Shown: piece by piece, positions 1 to 8,961 of the stretch
Layout of the letters: the number at the start of each line of letters is the position of its first letter
Numbering within the stretch: the stretch's first letter is position 1
DNA from: Deltaproteobacteria bacterium
GTDB lineage: Bacteria > Desulfobacterota > Syntrophorhabdia > Syntrophorhabdales > Syntrophorhabdaceae
Assembly: GCA_029777945.1 (NCBI GenBank)
Contig: JAKORG010000025.1
Span: 32,152-96,151 of the forward strand
Direction of reading: 5' to 3'
Length of the DNA stretch: 64,000 bases
Translations under genes and position numbers: made by a program
The notes under the pieces: generated by a model
What the model was told of the DNA's origin: nothing
Database searches by the model: none
Seen by the model: the letters and a program-made list of their open reading frames with translations, nothing else

Positions 1-1539
1 TGCATCAATGGTTACCACATCACCTGGTTTTAACTGTGTTAGACCATATGGATTTCCTGGCTTATTGTTTACAAGAAACTGGCCTTTTCTGCCTGGTTTT
101 CCCCCAAATAGACCTTCTGCAGGATACACGTATCTTCCGGCCTGTATTCCAAGATTTACAGGTGGTATAGGTGCATAGTCATCGCTGGGAACTCTAAAGA
201 CCTCTCTTTTGCCAAGACCACCTTTTGTCTTTCCTGGACCACCAGAGTCTGGTAAGAGTTCTCTTTTTTCAACAATGAGGGGTGTATCGTTTTCAAAAAT
301 TTCAACGGGTGTGTTTGCACCGTTTGCAGGAAATATATAAACATAATTTCCATCGTTTTTAGCCCCTGCACCCATGCCTTCACCCCTTATTATGACAGAA
401 TGCCAGGGTTTACCGTCTTTTCTTCTACCGTAGAATACATTCATTGCTGCAGGTGTTCCTCCTGAACCTGCAATTACCTTATCAGGCAAAACCTCTGATA
501 ATGCCCTGTATATTATTTCTGTCATAAAGTGACCCACCTGCATACGGGCTGCAACTGCTGCTGGAAACTTGCAGTTCACAACAGTGCCTTCAGGTGCATA
601 TAGTTTTATGGGCTTTGCACATCCATCATTATTGGGGATATCAGGGGCAAACATACTTTTAATAGCCATAAATACATATGCATAGGTAAAGTTAAATACT
701 ACATTTCCACCCCAGTTTACCTGAGGTGATGAGCCATCGAGATCCACAATAATATCAGTATCTTTTACCTCGACCTTTGCATTTATAATTATATCTTCAT
801 TTCCTTTAGTCTGTTCTATTATACCTTTTGCCTGATACACACCTTTAGGAATCTTTGCTATCTCTTCTCTCATGCTCTTTTCAGTGACCCCGATTATCTG
901 ATTTGCCAGATCATCGAGATTTTCAAGATTATTATCTTTTAACATCTGACAGATTTTCTCAGAACACACATAATTTGCTGCAATCTGAGATCTTATGTCG
1001 CCTATTACCTCGTCAGGGGTTCTAACATTCCATTTTATTAAGTCTAAAACAGATTGATTCAGAACCCCTCTGTCATATAATTTTACAAAAGGAATAAAAA
1101 GTCCTTCCTCGAATACATCGTGATTATCCGATGCAACCCTTCCTCCTATGTCAGAATGGTGAAATACACAGGCAGTAAATGCAACGAGTTTATCTTTATA
1201 AAAAATAGGGCTCATAACACACACATCGTTTAGATGCCCTGCAAGGGCCCATGGGTCATTAGTAATGAATACATCCCCTGGTCTGTAATAATCAGGTGGA
1301 AATTTGTTTACAAGATTTTTTATACCCAGTGCCATTGCACCTGATTGGCCAGGGGTAGCAAATGTGCCCTGTGCAAGTTCTCTACCAAATCTGTCTGTAA
1401 ACATGCAGGTGTAATCGTGGGCATCTCTCAGAAGGCTTGAAAAGGTTGTTCTGGCAACGCTTGAATCTGCTTCATCTACTATGGAAATGAGCCTGCGCCA
1501 CAGAATCTCCAGTGTTATGGGATCAAAAACAACTGCCAT
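1..1539 (-). CDS. hyuB: Hydantoinase B / oxoprolinase family subunit (HyuB), 3' end cut by window edge
   Basis: This is the HyuB-type subunit of an ATP-dependent hydantoinase/oxoprolinase/carboxylase family enzyme; it works with HyuA, encoded just upstream. My translation reads 513 codons from ATG at 1539 (GGAGG before it) to the left edge with no stop. It shows the family's N-terminal DPITLEILWRRL stretch, the HHSDIGG motif, the SGGTPAAMNV segment and the Gly-rich GGPGKTKGG region. HyuB proteins are usually about 520-600 residues, so a few tens of C-terminal residues are probably missing. The A of its ATG is also the last base of the hyuA TAA stop, so the two are translationally coupled. The substrate cannot be read from the sequence: N-methylhydantoin, 5-oxoproline or a carboxylation reaction are all possible in this family. 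Confidence 0.88.
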   Translation of the reverse strand, partial: MAVVFDPITLEILWRRLISIVDEADSSVARTTFSSLLRDAHDYTCMFTDRFGRELAQGTFATPGQSGAMALGIKNLVNKFPPDYYRPGDVFITNDPWALAGHLNDVCVMSPIFYKDKLVAFTACVFHHSDIGGRVASDNHDVFEEGLFIPFVKLYDRGVLNQSVLDLIKWNVRTPDEVIGDIRSQIAANYVCSEKICQMLKDNNLENLDDLANQIIGVTEKSMREEIAKIPKGVYQAKGIIEQTKGNEDIIINAKVEVKDTDIIVDLDGSSPQVNWGGNVVFNFTYAYVFMAIKSMFAPDIPNNDGCAKPIKLYAPEGTVVNCKFPAAVAARMQVGHFMTEIIYRALSEVLPDKVIAGSGGTPAAMNVFYGRRKDGKPWHSVIIRGEGMGAGAKNDGNYVYIFPANGANTPVEIFENDTPLIVEKRELLPDSGGPGKTKGGLGKREVFRVPSDDYAPIPPVNLGIQAGRYVYPAEGLFGGKPGRKGQFLVNNKPGNPYGLTQLKPGDVVTIDA

Positions 1540-3632
1540 TATCTCACCTCCTTAATATCTATCCAGAGGAATCCGTATTCATCCATCCTGACATGGGCAT
1601 CTTCACCTACCACAAGGGTTGATTCCCTTTCCTCTATTATTGCTGGCCCCCTAAAACTTGCCTCAGGGAAAAGTCTGTATCTATCATACACTGTGTATGG
1701 TATAAAATCCTTTGCAATGGGTGAATAGGCCAGTCTTTTCCCTTTTATAGCATCTTCTAAAGATTGACCATTCTTTCTTGTAAGTTTTGGTAGTTTAAGA
1801 AGCTTTACAGGCAGAGACGCCCTTACTTTGAAGTTTATAAACTCCACCTCTGAATCAGGGTAAGTTCTACCGTATAGTTTTTCATAACTCTCATCAAATA
1901 GTCTTCTGATGAGTTCCTTTGAAAATGTGCCAAAATCTCCCTCTGGCGCAGATATATTCACTTCTGACCCTTGACCCACAAATCTCATATCAAGGGAACG
2001 TTCAAAAGAAATGTAATCACCAGATTCCTTTTTTAATATATGGAGTGCCTCATTTTCCATCTCTTTAAAAAGTCTTTCAATCTCGTGGAAATCTACCTGA
2101 CTTAAAGATACCTTGTGGCTTCTCAGTAGATCAAATGCCCTTGGTACAGTAAAGAAACCCATGGCTGAACCAACCCCTGCATTTGGTGGCACAATTATGC
2201 GTGGTGCTTCGAGTTTTTTTGCAAGACCATATGTATGGACTGGACCGGCTCCACCAAAGGCAGCTATTGTAACAATTTTTGGGTTTCCTCCTTTTTCTGC
2301 AATATGTGTTTTTGCTGCAGCTGCCATGGTTTCATTGATGAGATCGTGTATGCCCCATATGGCCTGGACAAAGGATACACCCAGTGGTTTTGCTATCTTC
2401 TCTTCTACCCCACGCCTTGCACTTTCTTTATCTAATTTCATCTCTCCGCCAAGAAAATAGTTTTCGTCAAGGTAACCGAGGAGTAAATCTGCATCTGTTA
2501 CGCACGGTTCAGTCCCCCCTCTTGCATAACAGATAGGGCCTGGGTCAGCACCTGAACTTTCAGGTCCTACCTGGAGTGTACCGAATTTACTTACCTTTGC
2601 AATGCTTCCACCACCTGCACCTATCTCCATTAAATCCACAACAGGCACCTGGATGGTAAGACCACTGCCTTTCATAAATCTCTGAACACGACCTACCTCA
2701 AAGGTAGGCACAACGCCTGCTATACCTTTCTGTATTAAACATGATTTTGCTGTTGTGCCACCCATGTCAAAGCAGAACATCTCTGGTATATTGAAAAGCT
2801 TGCCATAATACTGACCTGCAATAACAGCAGCAGTAGGCCCTGATTCGATAATACGAACAGGAAACTCTGCTGCAGTTTCAACAGAAGTAATACCACCACT
2901 GCTTAACATGATAAACAGTTTTCCTTTAAAACCAATGGAGGAAAGTCTTCCTGAAAGCTTTGAAAGATAACGACCTGTAAGTAGTTTTACATAGGCATTT
3001 GTAACAGTCGTGCTCGTTCTCTCATATTCTTTGATCTGGGGAAGCACCTTATAAGAAATGGAAGTAGATAACCAAGGTGCCTCTTCTTTTATAATTTCCT
3101 CTATCATTTTTTCGTGCACAGGATTTTCAAATGAATTTATTAAACACACAGCAATAGATTCCACTCCCATTTCTATTAATGTTTTTACAACCCTTTTTGC
3201 CTCCTCTTTATCAAGGGGTTTTAGCACTTTACCGTCACTTCTTATCCTTTCATCTACTTCAAGACGTAACCTCCTTGGAACCAGTGGTTTGGGAAATTCG
3301 GCAAATATGTCATAAGGTGCATAACGGATCTCCCTTCCTATCTCGAGGATGTCTCTAAAGCCTTTTGTTGTAATTAGCCCTGTTTTTGCACCTTTTCTCT
3401 CTATGATCGAATTTATCACAAGGGTTATTCCGTGAATAATCTCATCGAGTTTCTCCACAAAATTAGGTGTTGATTTTTCAAGTATTCTTATACCCTCTTC
3501 TACTGCATCTGAAGGGTCTTTTGGGGTTGTTAGGCATTTGGCTGTTTTTATCTCACCTGTTTTATCGTCAATTAAAACAAAATCCGTAAAGGTTCCGCCT
3601 ATGTCACATCCCAGACGAAAATACTTCTCCAT
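1539..3632 (-). CDS. hyuA: Hydantoinase A / oxoprolinase family subunit (HyuA)
   Basis: ATP-binding subunit partnered with HyuB. The protein has the Hydant_A_N signature near residue 9 (CDIGGTFTDFVLID), the ASKHA-like second phosphate motif FDMGGTTAKS at about residue 290, and a C-terminal domain ending near WIDIKEVR. The reading frame is open further upstream to 3683, but the ATG at 3632 is preferred: it has GGAGG seven bases before it and starts directly before the conserved N-terminus (697 residues, normal for the family). It lies 22 bp after the mutase gene and overlaps the hyuB start by one base. Related subunits occur in acetone and acetophenone carboxylases, so the reaction may be a carboxylation rather than ring opening. 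Confidence 0.9.
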   Translation of the reverse strand: MEKYFRLGCDIGGTFTDFVLIDDKTGEIKTAKCLTTPKDPSDAVEEGIRILEKSTPNFVEKLDEIIHGITLVINSIIERKGAKTGLITTKGFRDILEIGREIRYAPYDIFAEFPKPLVPRRLRLEVDERIRSDGKVLKPLDKEEAKRVVKTLIEMGVESIAVCLINSFENPVHEKMIEEIIKEEAPWLSTSISYKVLPQIKEYERTSTTVTNAYVKLLTGRYLSKLSGRLSSIGFKGKLFIMLSSGGITSVETAAEFPVRIIESGPTAAVIAGQYYGKLFNIPEMFCFDMGGTTAKSCLIQKGIAGVVPTFEVGRVQRFMKGSGLTIQVPVVDLMEIGAGGGSIAKVSKFGTLQVGPESSGADPGPICYARGGTEPCVTDADLLLGYLDENYFLGGEMKLDKESARRGVEEKIAKPLGVSFVQAIWGIHDLINETMAAAAKTHIAEKGGNPKIVTIAAFGGAGPVHTYGLAKKLEAPRIIVPPNAGVGSAMGFFTVPRAFDLLRSHKVSLSQVDFHEIERLFKEMENEALHILKKESGDYISFERSLDMRFVGQGSEVNISAPEGDFGTFSKELIRRLFDESYEKLYGRTYPDSEVEFINFKVRASLPVKLLKLPKLTRKNGQSLEDAIKGKRLAYSPIAKDFIPYTVYDRYRLFPEASFRGPAIIEERESTLVVGEDAHVRMDEYGFLWIDIKEVR

Positions 3633-3654
3633 ATAACCTCCGTTTTTTACATTT

Positions 3655-5283
3655 TTAGAACAGACTCGGCTCTTTGAATTCACCGAAAATCTGTCTAAAT
3701 ACGTTTGTCATTTTACCTAAGGTTGCATACACCTTACAACAATCAACAAGGTAAGGCATCACATTTTTGCCTGCCCTGGTTGCACTTTCTAACTCTTTCA
3801 ATGTCCTTTTTACATCCCTTTCTGATCTCTCTCTCTTTACCTGTTTCAAGCTCTCTATTTGTTTTTTTGCTGATTCGTAGTTATATTCGTGGAGTTCTAC
3901 TTCCATGGATTCACCTTCTTTATAAATATTCACACCCACCTTTAGTAGTTCCCCTGATTCAATACCCTTTTCTATTTCATATGCCTGACGTGCCACCATC
4001 CTCTGTATGTAGCCATCTGATACTGCCTTTATGATGCCACCGTAGTTTTCAATTTTAAACATCTCCTCTTCAATCTTTTCTTCCATCTGTTTTGTTAGGG
4101 TCTCCATAAAATAGCTTCCTGCAAGGGGATCAACAGTATCCCTCAGACCTACCTCGTCCATTAAAAGCTGTAATGTTCTTAGTGATATCAATGCTGAACG
4201 GGGAGTTGGTATTGTATATGCCTCATCATAACTGCAAAGGGCCGTTGTCTGGGCACCGGCAAGGGCTGCAACAAGGGCATAATAGGCACCCCTCATGATG
4301 TTGTTTTCAGGTTGGGCCTTAGTTAAACCATAGCCACCGCCACCGAAAAGACCCCTTAAAAACATATTCTGCGGTTTTTTAACACCGTATCTTTCTTTTA
4401 AATTCCTTGCCCATATTTTTCTTGCTGCCCTGAATTTTGCAATCTGCTCCCACATATTTCCAAATACATTGAGATTAAAAGAGAACCTTCCTACAAAATC
4501 ATCTATATCATAGCCCCTTGCAAGGACATTATCTATATATGCATTGGCAATAAGAATTGCATAGGCAATTTCCTGGGCAGGGGTTGCCCCTGATTCCCTG
4601 ATGTGATAACCGCAGACACTAACAGGATTTGTGCGGGGCATGACCTTCATAGAGTATTCTATGGTATCTCCTATAAGCTTTACAGCAGGCTCCACTGGAA
4701 AGATCCATGCCCCCCTGCCAATCATCTCTTTAAGTATGTCATTTTGCGGTGTTGCGGAAATCATCTTTGGGTCATAGCCGTATTTTTCTGCCACAGCCTG
4801 ATACATGGCAAGCATGACAGATGCCACTGCATTTATGGTAAGACCGGTTCCTATTTTATCGAGACGAATGTCTTTAAAGGCAATTTCAAAGTCCCTGAGC
4901 GTATCAACAGCCATACCTACCCTTCCTACCTCGCCTTCTGCCATCTCGTCGTCAGAATCATAGCCCATCTGAGTGGGAAGGTCGAAGGCTACATTTAGAC
5001 CTGTTTGCCCGTGGGAGATCATTAATTTAAATCTTTCATTGGTTTCTTCCGGTGTCCCAAAACCTGTATACTGCCTTGTTGTCCATGCCCTTGAACGATA
5101 TCCAAGGGGGTGTATACCCCTTGTAAAAGGATATTGACCCGGGTCTGCCAGATCCATTTCATAATTAAAGCCTATCTCTTCCAGGTCCTTTGGTGAGTAT
5201 AAAGGTTTTACGTGGATACCTGACTCGTATATGACATCCAAAATTTGGTCTTTTTCATCTTTTATATATCGAGCTACAGCCAT
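3655..5283 (-). CDS. Methylmalonyl-CoA mutase-type large (catalytic) subunit
   Basis: Adenosylcobalamin-dependent acyl-CoA mutase, catalytic TIM-barrel subunit of 542 residues. The B12-binding domain is absent from this chain and is supplied by the next gene upstream. By alignment from memory, the residues that recognise the carboxylate of methylmalonyl-CoA are kept: Tyr72 in RQYTGFGT (Tyr89 of the Propionibacterium enzyme) and Arg190 in MIGRGAWIFP (Arg207), with Tyr226-His227 in CGYHIRESGA. Isobutyryl-CoA and 2-hydroxyisobutyryl-CoA mutases carry Phe/Ile and Gln at the first two positions, so a malonyl/succinyl-CoA-type substrate is more likely. A substituted succinyl-CoA is not excluded. 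It has an excellent ribosome binding site (AAGGAGGAGG) and lies 14 bp after the B12-subunit gene. Confidence 0.93.
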   Translation of the reverse strand: MAVARYIKDEKDQILDVIYESGIHVKPLYSPKDLEEIGFNYEMDLADPGQYPFTRGIHPLGYRSRAWTTRQYTGFGTPEETNERFKLMISHGQTGLNVAFDLPTQMGYDSDDEMAEGEVGRVGMAVDTLRDFEIAFKDIRLDKIGTGLTINAVASVMLAMYQAVAEKYGYDPKMISATPQNDILKEMIGRGAWIFPVEPAVKLIGDTIEYSMKVMPRTNPVSVCGYHIRESGATPAQEIAYAILIANAYIDNVLARGYDIDDFVGRFSFNLNVFGNMWEQIAKFRAARKIWARNLKERYGVKKPQNMFLRGLFGGGGYGLTKAQPENNIMRGAYYALVAALAGAQTTALCSYDEAYTIPTPRSALISLRTLQLLMDEVGLRDTVDPLAGSYFMETLTKQMEEKIEEEMFKIENYGGIIKAVSDGYIQRMVARQAYEIEKGIESGELLKVGVNIYKEGESMEVELHEYNYESAKKQIESLKQVKRERSERDVKRTLKELESATRAGKNVMPYLVDCCKVYATLGKMTNVFRQIFGEFKEPSLF

Positions 5284-5297
5284 GTTGCCTCCTCCTT

Positions 5298-5705
5298 TTA
5301 AGGGGTTTTTGTTTTGTTTTTTATAAATTCTATGGTTTCTTGAAGGGGTGTCCCGCCTGGGAATACACCTTCTACACCCAATTCCTTGAGTTTAGGTATA
5401 TCCTTTGAAGGTATCACGCCCCCCACAAAGACCTTCTTGTCTTCTATGCCTTTTTCTTTGAGTTTTTTCATCAGTTTTTCAGTGATGGGTATATGGGCAC
5501 CTGTCATTATTGAAAGCCCTATGAAATCTACATCCTCCTGTATGGCAATATTTATTATCTGGTCTATTGTCTTATGGAGCCCTGAATATATCACTTCCAT
5601 ACCTGCATCTTTTAGTGCCTGGGCTACTACTTTGGCTCCCCTATCATGACCGTCAAGACCTGGCTTTGCTATTAAAATCTTTATCTTATTTTTGTTATGT
5701 GGCAT
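5298..5705 (-). CDS. Methylmalonyl-CoA mutase-type small subunit, B12-binding
   Basis: Stand-alone cobalamin-binding domain of about 135 residues that completes the mutase encoded immediately downstream. The B12 signature is clear: Asp18-x-His20-x-x-Gly23 in LDGHDRGAKV, which supplies the lower axial histidine, then GLSIMTGAH around residue 65 and a Gly-rich VGGVIP segment. The ATG at 5705 is chosen; it follows GGAGG by about 5 bases. A TTG four codons earlier (5717) is possible but would place the ribosome binding site inside the gene. Two-chain mutases of this type are common in archaea and anaerobic bacteria. Confidence 0.92.
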   Translation of the reverse strand: MPHNKNKIKILIAKPGLDGHDRGAKVVAQALKDAGMEVIYSGLHKTIDQIINIAIQEDVDFIGLSIMTGAHIPITEKLMKKLKEKGIEDKKVFVGGVIPSKDIPKLKELGVEGVFPGGTPLQETIEFIKNKTKTP

Positions 5706-5754
5706 GGCATCCTCCAAATACAGTTTTTATCAAAGAGATGTAAAATTAAATTCA

Positions 5755-6894
5755 CTACTTTAAAGATTCCCTTGCTATAATTGTTTTTAATATCTCTGAG
5801 GTCCCCCCGCCAAAAAGCAGAAACCTTGCATCGCGAAAATACCTTTCCACATCATATTCTTCTGCAATACCATATGCGCCAAATATCCTTGTCACCTGAT
5901 CAACAATAAAATTTGCAGTTTCTGTGGAATAGAATTTTGCCATAGCAGATTCTTTAACTGCAAGCTGGCCTCTATCCTTAAGCCATGCAGCATAGTAAGT
6001 AAGAAGCCATGAGGTCTTTAATCTTGTCTCCATCTCTGCAATTTTATCCTGTATAAGCTGAAAATTTCCTATGGTTTTGCCAAAGGCCTCTCTTTCCTTT
6101 GCATATTTTTTTCCTGCCTCAAATGCTGCCCTTGCAAGACCCACGCCTAAACCGGCTATCATAATCCTGATTTCACTTAATATATTTTCAAGATATTTTG
6201 CGCCTTTTCCTTCTTCTCCTAATAGATTGGTAGCTGGTATACGACAATCGTCGAATATCAACTCACCGGTTACAGAACCACGGGCTGACATCTTTTCAAT
6301 CTTCTGACCAGAATAAAAACCTTGTGTGCCTTTTTCGACGAGAAAAAAGGCAAGACCGTTCAGTCGTTTTGACGGATCTATGGTTGCAACTACAGTTACA
6401 AAGTCTGCAACATCTGCATTGGTTATCCATAATTTTCTACCGTTTAATATATATTCATTCCCACTTTTTTTTGCCCTTGTCTTTATGGCCCCAAGGTCTG
6501 AACCACAGTCAGGCTCTGTAAATGCAATGGTGCCTATTTTTTCACCTCTGATGGCTGGTATCAACAATCTTTGCCTGATATCATCTGTACCGAATCGAAA
6601 AAGAAAATCAGTGCCCATGAGACATTGCATAGTTGCTATTGCTGCAAAGGATATGGATACCCTGGCAAGTTCTTCAGTAAATATGGTAAATGTGGTGCAA
6701 TCCGCATCCATTCCGCCTATTTCCTTGGGGTATCTGATGCTGTAATAACCTAACGAACCTATTTTCTTAAAAATTTCAAAGGGAAAGGTATCAACTTTAT
6801 CAATGTGTTTTGCATGGGGAGCCACAATCTCGTTTATGGTCTTAACGAATTGTTCCCTGAAAAAGATCTGGTCCTTTGTAAAATTAAAATCCAT
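5755..6894 (-). CDS. Acyl-CoA dehydrogenase (canonical YEGT glutamate replaced by Gly)
   Basis: FAD-dependent acyl-CoA dehydrogenase, 379 residues, full length. It has the N-terminal helical domain, the FAD/substrate motifs AFTEPDCGSD and LWITNADVAD, and the C-terminal motif YGIAEEYDVERYFRDAR. The catalytic base of medium- and short-chain enzymes, the Glu before GTSE, is Gly here (LLFGGGTSEI). Related enzymes with Gly at this place use a Glu elsewhere (isovaleryl-CoA dehydrogenase type). A Glu occurs in SEIRIMIAG, but it sits one residue off that position in my alignment. The gene lies between the mutase subunits and the meaB-like GTPase, so its substrate is probably an intermediate of the same pathway, for example an alkyl- or methylsuccinyl-CoA; this is inference. 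Confidence 0.9.
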   Translation of the reverse strand: MDFNFTKDQIFFREQFVKTINEIVAPHAKHIDKVDTFPFEIFKKIGSLGYYSIRYPKEIGGMDADCTTFTIFTEELARVSISFAAIATMQCLMGTDFLFRFGTDDIRQRLLIPAIRGEKIGTIAFTEPDCGSDLGAIKTRAKKSGNEYILNGRKLWITNADVADFVTVVATIDPSKRLNGLAFFLVEKGTQGFYSGQKIEKMSARGSVTGELIFDDCRIPATNLLGEEGKGAKYLENILSEIRIMIAGLGVGLARAAFEAGKKYAKEREAFGKTIGNFQLIQDKIAEMETRLKTSWLLTYYAAWLKDRGQLAVKESAMAKFYSTETANFIVDQVTRIFGAYGIAEEYDVERYFRDARFLLFGGGTSEILKTIIARESLK

Positions 6895-6903
6895 CTTTTT
6901 AAA

Positions 6904-7836
6904 TCAACAATCGGGAAATATCAGACTCGATGCCTTTGATACCGCCCTGTAAAGATCCACCTCTTTTCTTTCGAGCATTTCTAAAATACCCGTGAGTTCA
7001 TGATCTTGGTCCCATTTATCCATTGCCTTTGTCCAGATTTCCTCTTTTAAAAAAGAAAACATAAGCTTCTTAATTTTTTCTGACCTCGTTTTATCGAGGA
7101 GATTTTCTTCTTTTAAATGTTTTAAATGTTTTTCCGTTGCATTGACTAATTCGTCCAATCCAGTACCTTTTTGGGCCTGGGTCATAATTAAAGGGGGTTT
7201 CCATGTATTTTTATTGTCAGAATTTATATGGGCACTTATTTCTTGCATTGCCTCTTGTGCCCCGGACATATCCGATTTATTTAGGACAATTACATCGCCG
7301 AGCTCTATCATTCCTGCCTTCATTAATTGAATTTCATCGCCGTAATCAGGGGTGAAGATTGTAATCAAGGTATCGCAAACAGAAGAGATATTGATATCCG
7401 TCTGGCCTATGCCTACGCTTTCTATTAGTATAATGTTCTTACCTAATGCCTCAAGGACATAAATGGCACCTACCGTTGCCCTTGCAATCCCACCTGGATA
7501 ACCCCTATGGGCCATTGACCTAATAAAAATACCCTCTATGTTTTCAGCATCCCTCATCCTCAGCCTATCACCGAGCAGCGCTCCTTTTGTTTTTGAACTT
7601 GTCGGGTCTATGGCAATTATCCCTATCTTTTTTCCTTTTTCTGAATATTTCAATGCCATTTTGTCTATGAGGGTGCTTTTTCCTGATCCAGGGGCACCTG
7701 TTATGCCTATTTTGTGGGCACCTCCTGTATAAGGAAATAAGAGAGAAATGGCCCTGTATCCCTCTTCTTTGCCTTCCTCAATTAGAGAAATAAGCCTTGC
7801 TGCACTTGCCTCGTTGCCACTTAAAATCTTTTCAAT
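6904..7836 (-). CDS. meaB: MeaB/ArgK-type GTPase, mutase chaperone (non-canonical start)
   Basis: G3E P-loop GTPase that protects and reloads B12-dependent acyl-CoA mutases. The open frame contains the Walker A motif GAPGSGKSTL (codons near 7699-7670), the switch-like segment AIDPTSSKTKGALLGDRLRM, the G3-like IESVGIGQTDI and the G4 motif NKSD. The first ATG (7659) lies after Walker A and would give a protein without its nucleotide-binding loop. Between the upstream in-frame stop (7864-7866) and 7659 there is no ATG, GTG, TTG or CTG. The coordinates given assume an ATT start at 7836, whose last base is the first base of the gntR TGA stop. Alternatives are an ATA just upstream, frameshifting from gntR, or a sequence error. 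It is 9 bp before the acyl-CoA dehydrogenase gene. Confidence 0.85.
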   Translation of the reverse strand: MEKILSGNEASAARLISLIEEGKEEGYRAISLLFPYTGGAHKIGITGAPGSGKSTLIDKMALKYSEKGKKIGIIAIDPTSSKTKGALLGDRLRMRDAENIEGIFIRSMAHRGYPGGIARATVGAIYVLEALGKNIILIESVGIGQTDINISSVCDTLITIFTPDYGDEIQLMKAGMIELGDVIVLNKSDMSGAQEAMQEISAHINSDNKNTWKPPLIMTQAQKGTGLDELVNATEKHLKHLKEENLLDKTRSEKIKKLMFSFLKEEIWTKAMDKWDQDHELTGILEMLERKEVDLYRAVSKASSLIFPDC

Positions 7837-8527
7837 TATTTCTATAAATCTTAGGGTCTTTTTTTAGTTTCTTTTTGATTAGGTTTTTGCCCCTTGTAAT
7901 ATGTTTCCTTATTAAACTTTCAACTTGAGAGGCCTTTTTTAGTTTCATTAATTCTATCATGTCTTTATGGTCTTTTATTGATACCTCTGCCATGCCTTCG
8001 AAGCTGAAGATTAACCGTCTGAATCTATATATATAATCTCTCAAGTCGTTTATGATACTGTATAATCTCTCGCTTTTTGCAGTTCTGTAGAGTTTATCGT
8101 GGAATTCTGTATTTAATTGTATAATCTCACTTATATTTTCCAATGCTATACACTCTTCCTCTTTTTTTACAATCTCTTCAAGGGCCTTTATATCCTTTTC
8201 ATCTGCCCTAAGCGTTGCAAGATAGCCTGCATAACCCTCAAGGACACTTCTAATACCGAAGATATCTTCTATATCTCCCTCTGTAATTTTACTTACTGCA
8301 AATCCACCCTTTGGCAGTTTTTTTATAAGCCCCTCTTTTTCAAGTTTCTGTATTGCTTCTCGAACAGGAGTTCTGCTCGTTCCTATCTCACTGGCAATCT
8401 TTTCTTCTATAAGTCTTGTATTAGGTGTTAACTTTCCGTTGAGTATAGTTGCTTTTAATTTCTTATAGACCTGTTCTCTTAAAAACTTTCCTTTTCTGAT
8501 ATCAGTATTGTCTTTTAGGTATTCCAT
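7832..8527 (-). CDS. GntR-family transcriptional regulator, FCD (FadR) subfamily
   Basis: DNA-binding regulator of 231 residues. Residues about 15-80 form the winged helix-turn-helix (LIEEKIASEIGTSRTPVREA is the recognition region). Residues about 90-215 form the all-helical FCD ligand domain, with FHDKLYR and a downstream KDHKDMIELM histidine typical of the metal/organic-acid-binding members. Start ATG follows AAGGGGG. It sits inside the operon it probably controls, second after the promoter-proximal CoA-transferase. A palindrome of GntR type (TGTATACA core) flanks that promoter and recurs at two TRAP promoters in this window, so a small regulon is likely. The effector is unknown; an acyl-CoA or organic acid is expected for FCD proteins. 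Confidence 0.9.
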   Translation of the reverse strand: MEYLKDNTDIRKGKFLREQVYKKLKATILNGKLTPNTRLIEEKIASEIGTSRTPVREAIQKLEKEGLIKKLPKGGFAVSKITEGDIEDIFGIRSVLEGYAGYLATLRADEKDIKALEEIVKKEEECIALENISEIIQLNTEFHDKLYRTAKSERLYSIINDLRDYIYRFRRLIFSFEGMAEVSIKDHKDMIELMKLKKASQVESLIRKHITRGKNLIKKKLKKDPKIYRNN

Positions 8528-8550
8528 TCAATCCCCCTTGAGAAGTCATA

Positions 8551-8898
8551 CTAAATAACTTTCTTTTTTCTTAATTCATCGAGTTGTTCCTTTTTATAAC
8601 CAAGGACATCACAGTATATCTTTTCATTATGTTCCCCAAAACGAGGGGGGAAGGGTAATTTTCTGTTTTTAGATTTTACAAAGCTTGTTGTATAAGGTGG
8701 TGGGGCAAGATAAATGGTAATACCTGTTTTCTCATCTGTTGAAGAAAGTATTTCTTCTTTTACATAGGGGTCTTCAAGAACTTCTTCAATTGTATTAACC
8801 TTTGAAATAGGAATCGTGGCTGCAGTAAACAATCTGATAAGCTCATCTGTTGTATAATTCTTTGTAATTTCTTCTATTGCCTTATTCAAATTGTCCAC
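8551..8898 (-). CDS. CaiB/BaiF CoA-transferase, C-terminal part (separated by in-frame TAA)
   Basis: This is the C-terminal part of the family III CoA-transferase whose N-terminal part ends at 8962. The frame is continuous across the TAA at 8964-8962: 21 more codons (IEGFASLGKPEYARNEGRIKD) precede the GTG at 8898 and match the region that normally follows the W-RML motif. The segment continues with the expected helix, the TIPISKVNTIEEVLEDPYV motif and the C-terminal PPPY/FPPRFGEHN-like pattern. There is no ribosome binding site before GTG 8898, so it is unlikely to be an independent gene. The whole reading frame (8551-9750) would encode about 399 residues, the normal family length. Confidence 0.75.
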   Translation of the reverse strand: MDNLNKAIEEITKNYTTDELIRLFTAATIPISKVNTIEEVLEDPYVKEEILSSTDEKTGITIYLAPPPYTTSFVKSKNRKLPFPPRFGEHNEKIYCDVLGYKKEQLDELRKKKVI

Positions 8899-8961
8899 AT
8901 CTTTAATCCTTCCCTCGTTTCTTGCATATTCTGGTTTTCCAAGAGATGCAAATCCTTCAAT

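Noticed and set aside
2113..2460. Plus-strand open frames inside hyuA, and many similar antisense frames throughout
   Set aside because: They lie opposite conserved coding sequence, have no ribosome binding sites and show no family features.
3655..5283. Isobutyryl-CoA or 2-hydroxyisobutyryl-CoA mutase identity for the B12 enzyme
   Set aside because: Those carry Phe/Ile and Gln at the two specificity positions; here Tyr72 and Arg190 are of the methylmalonyl type.
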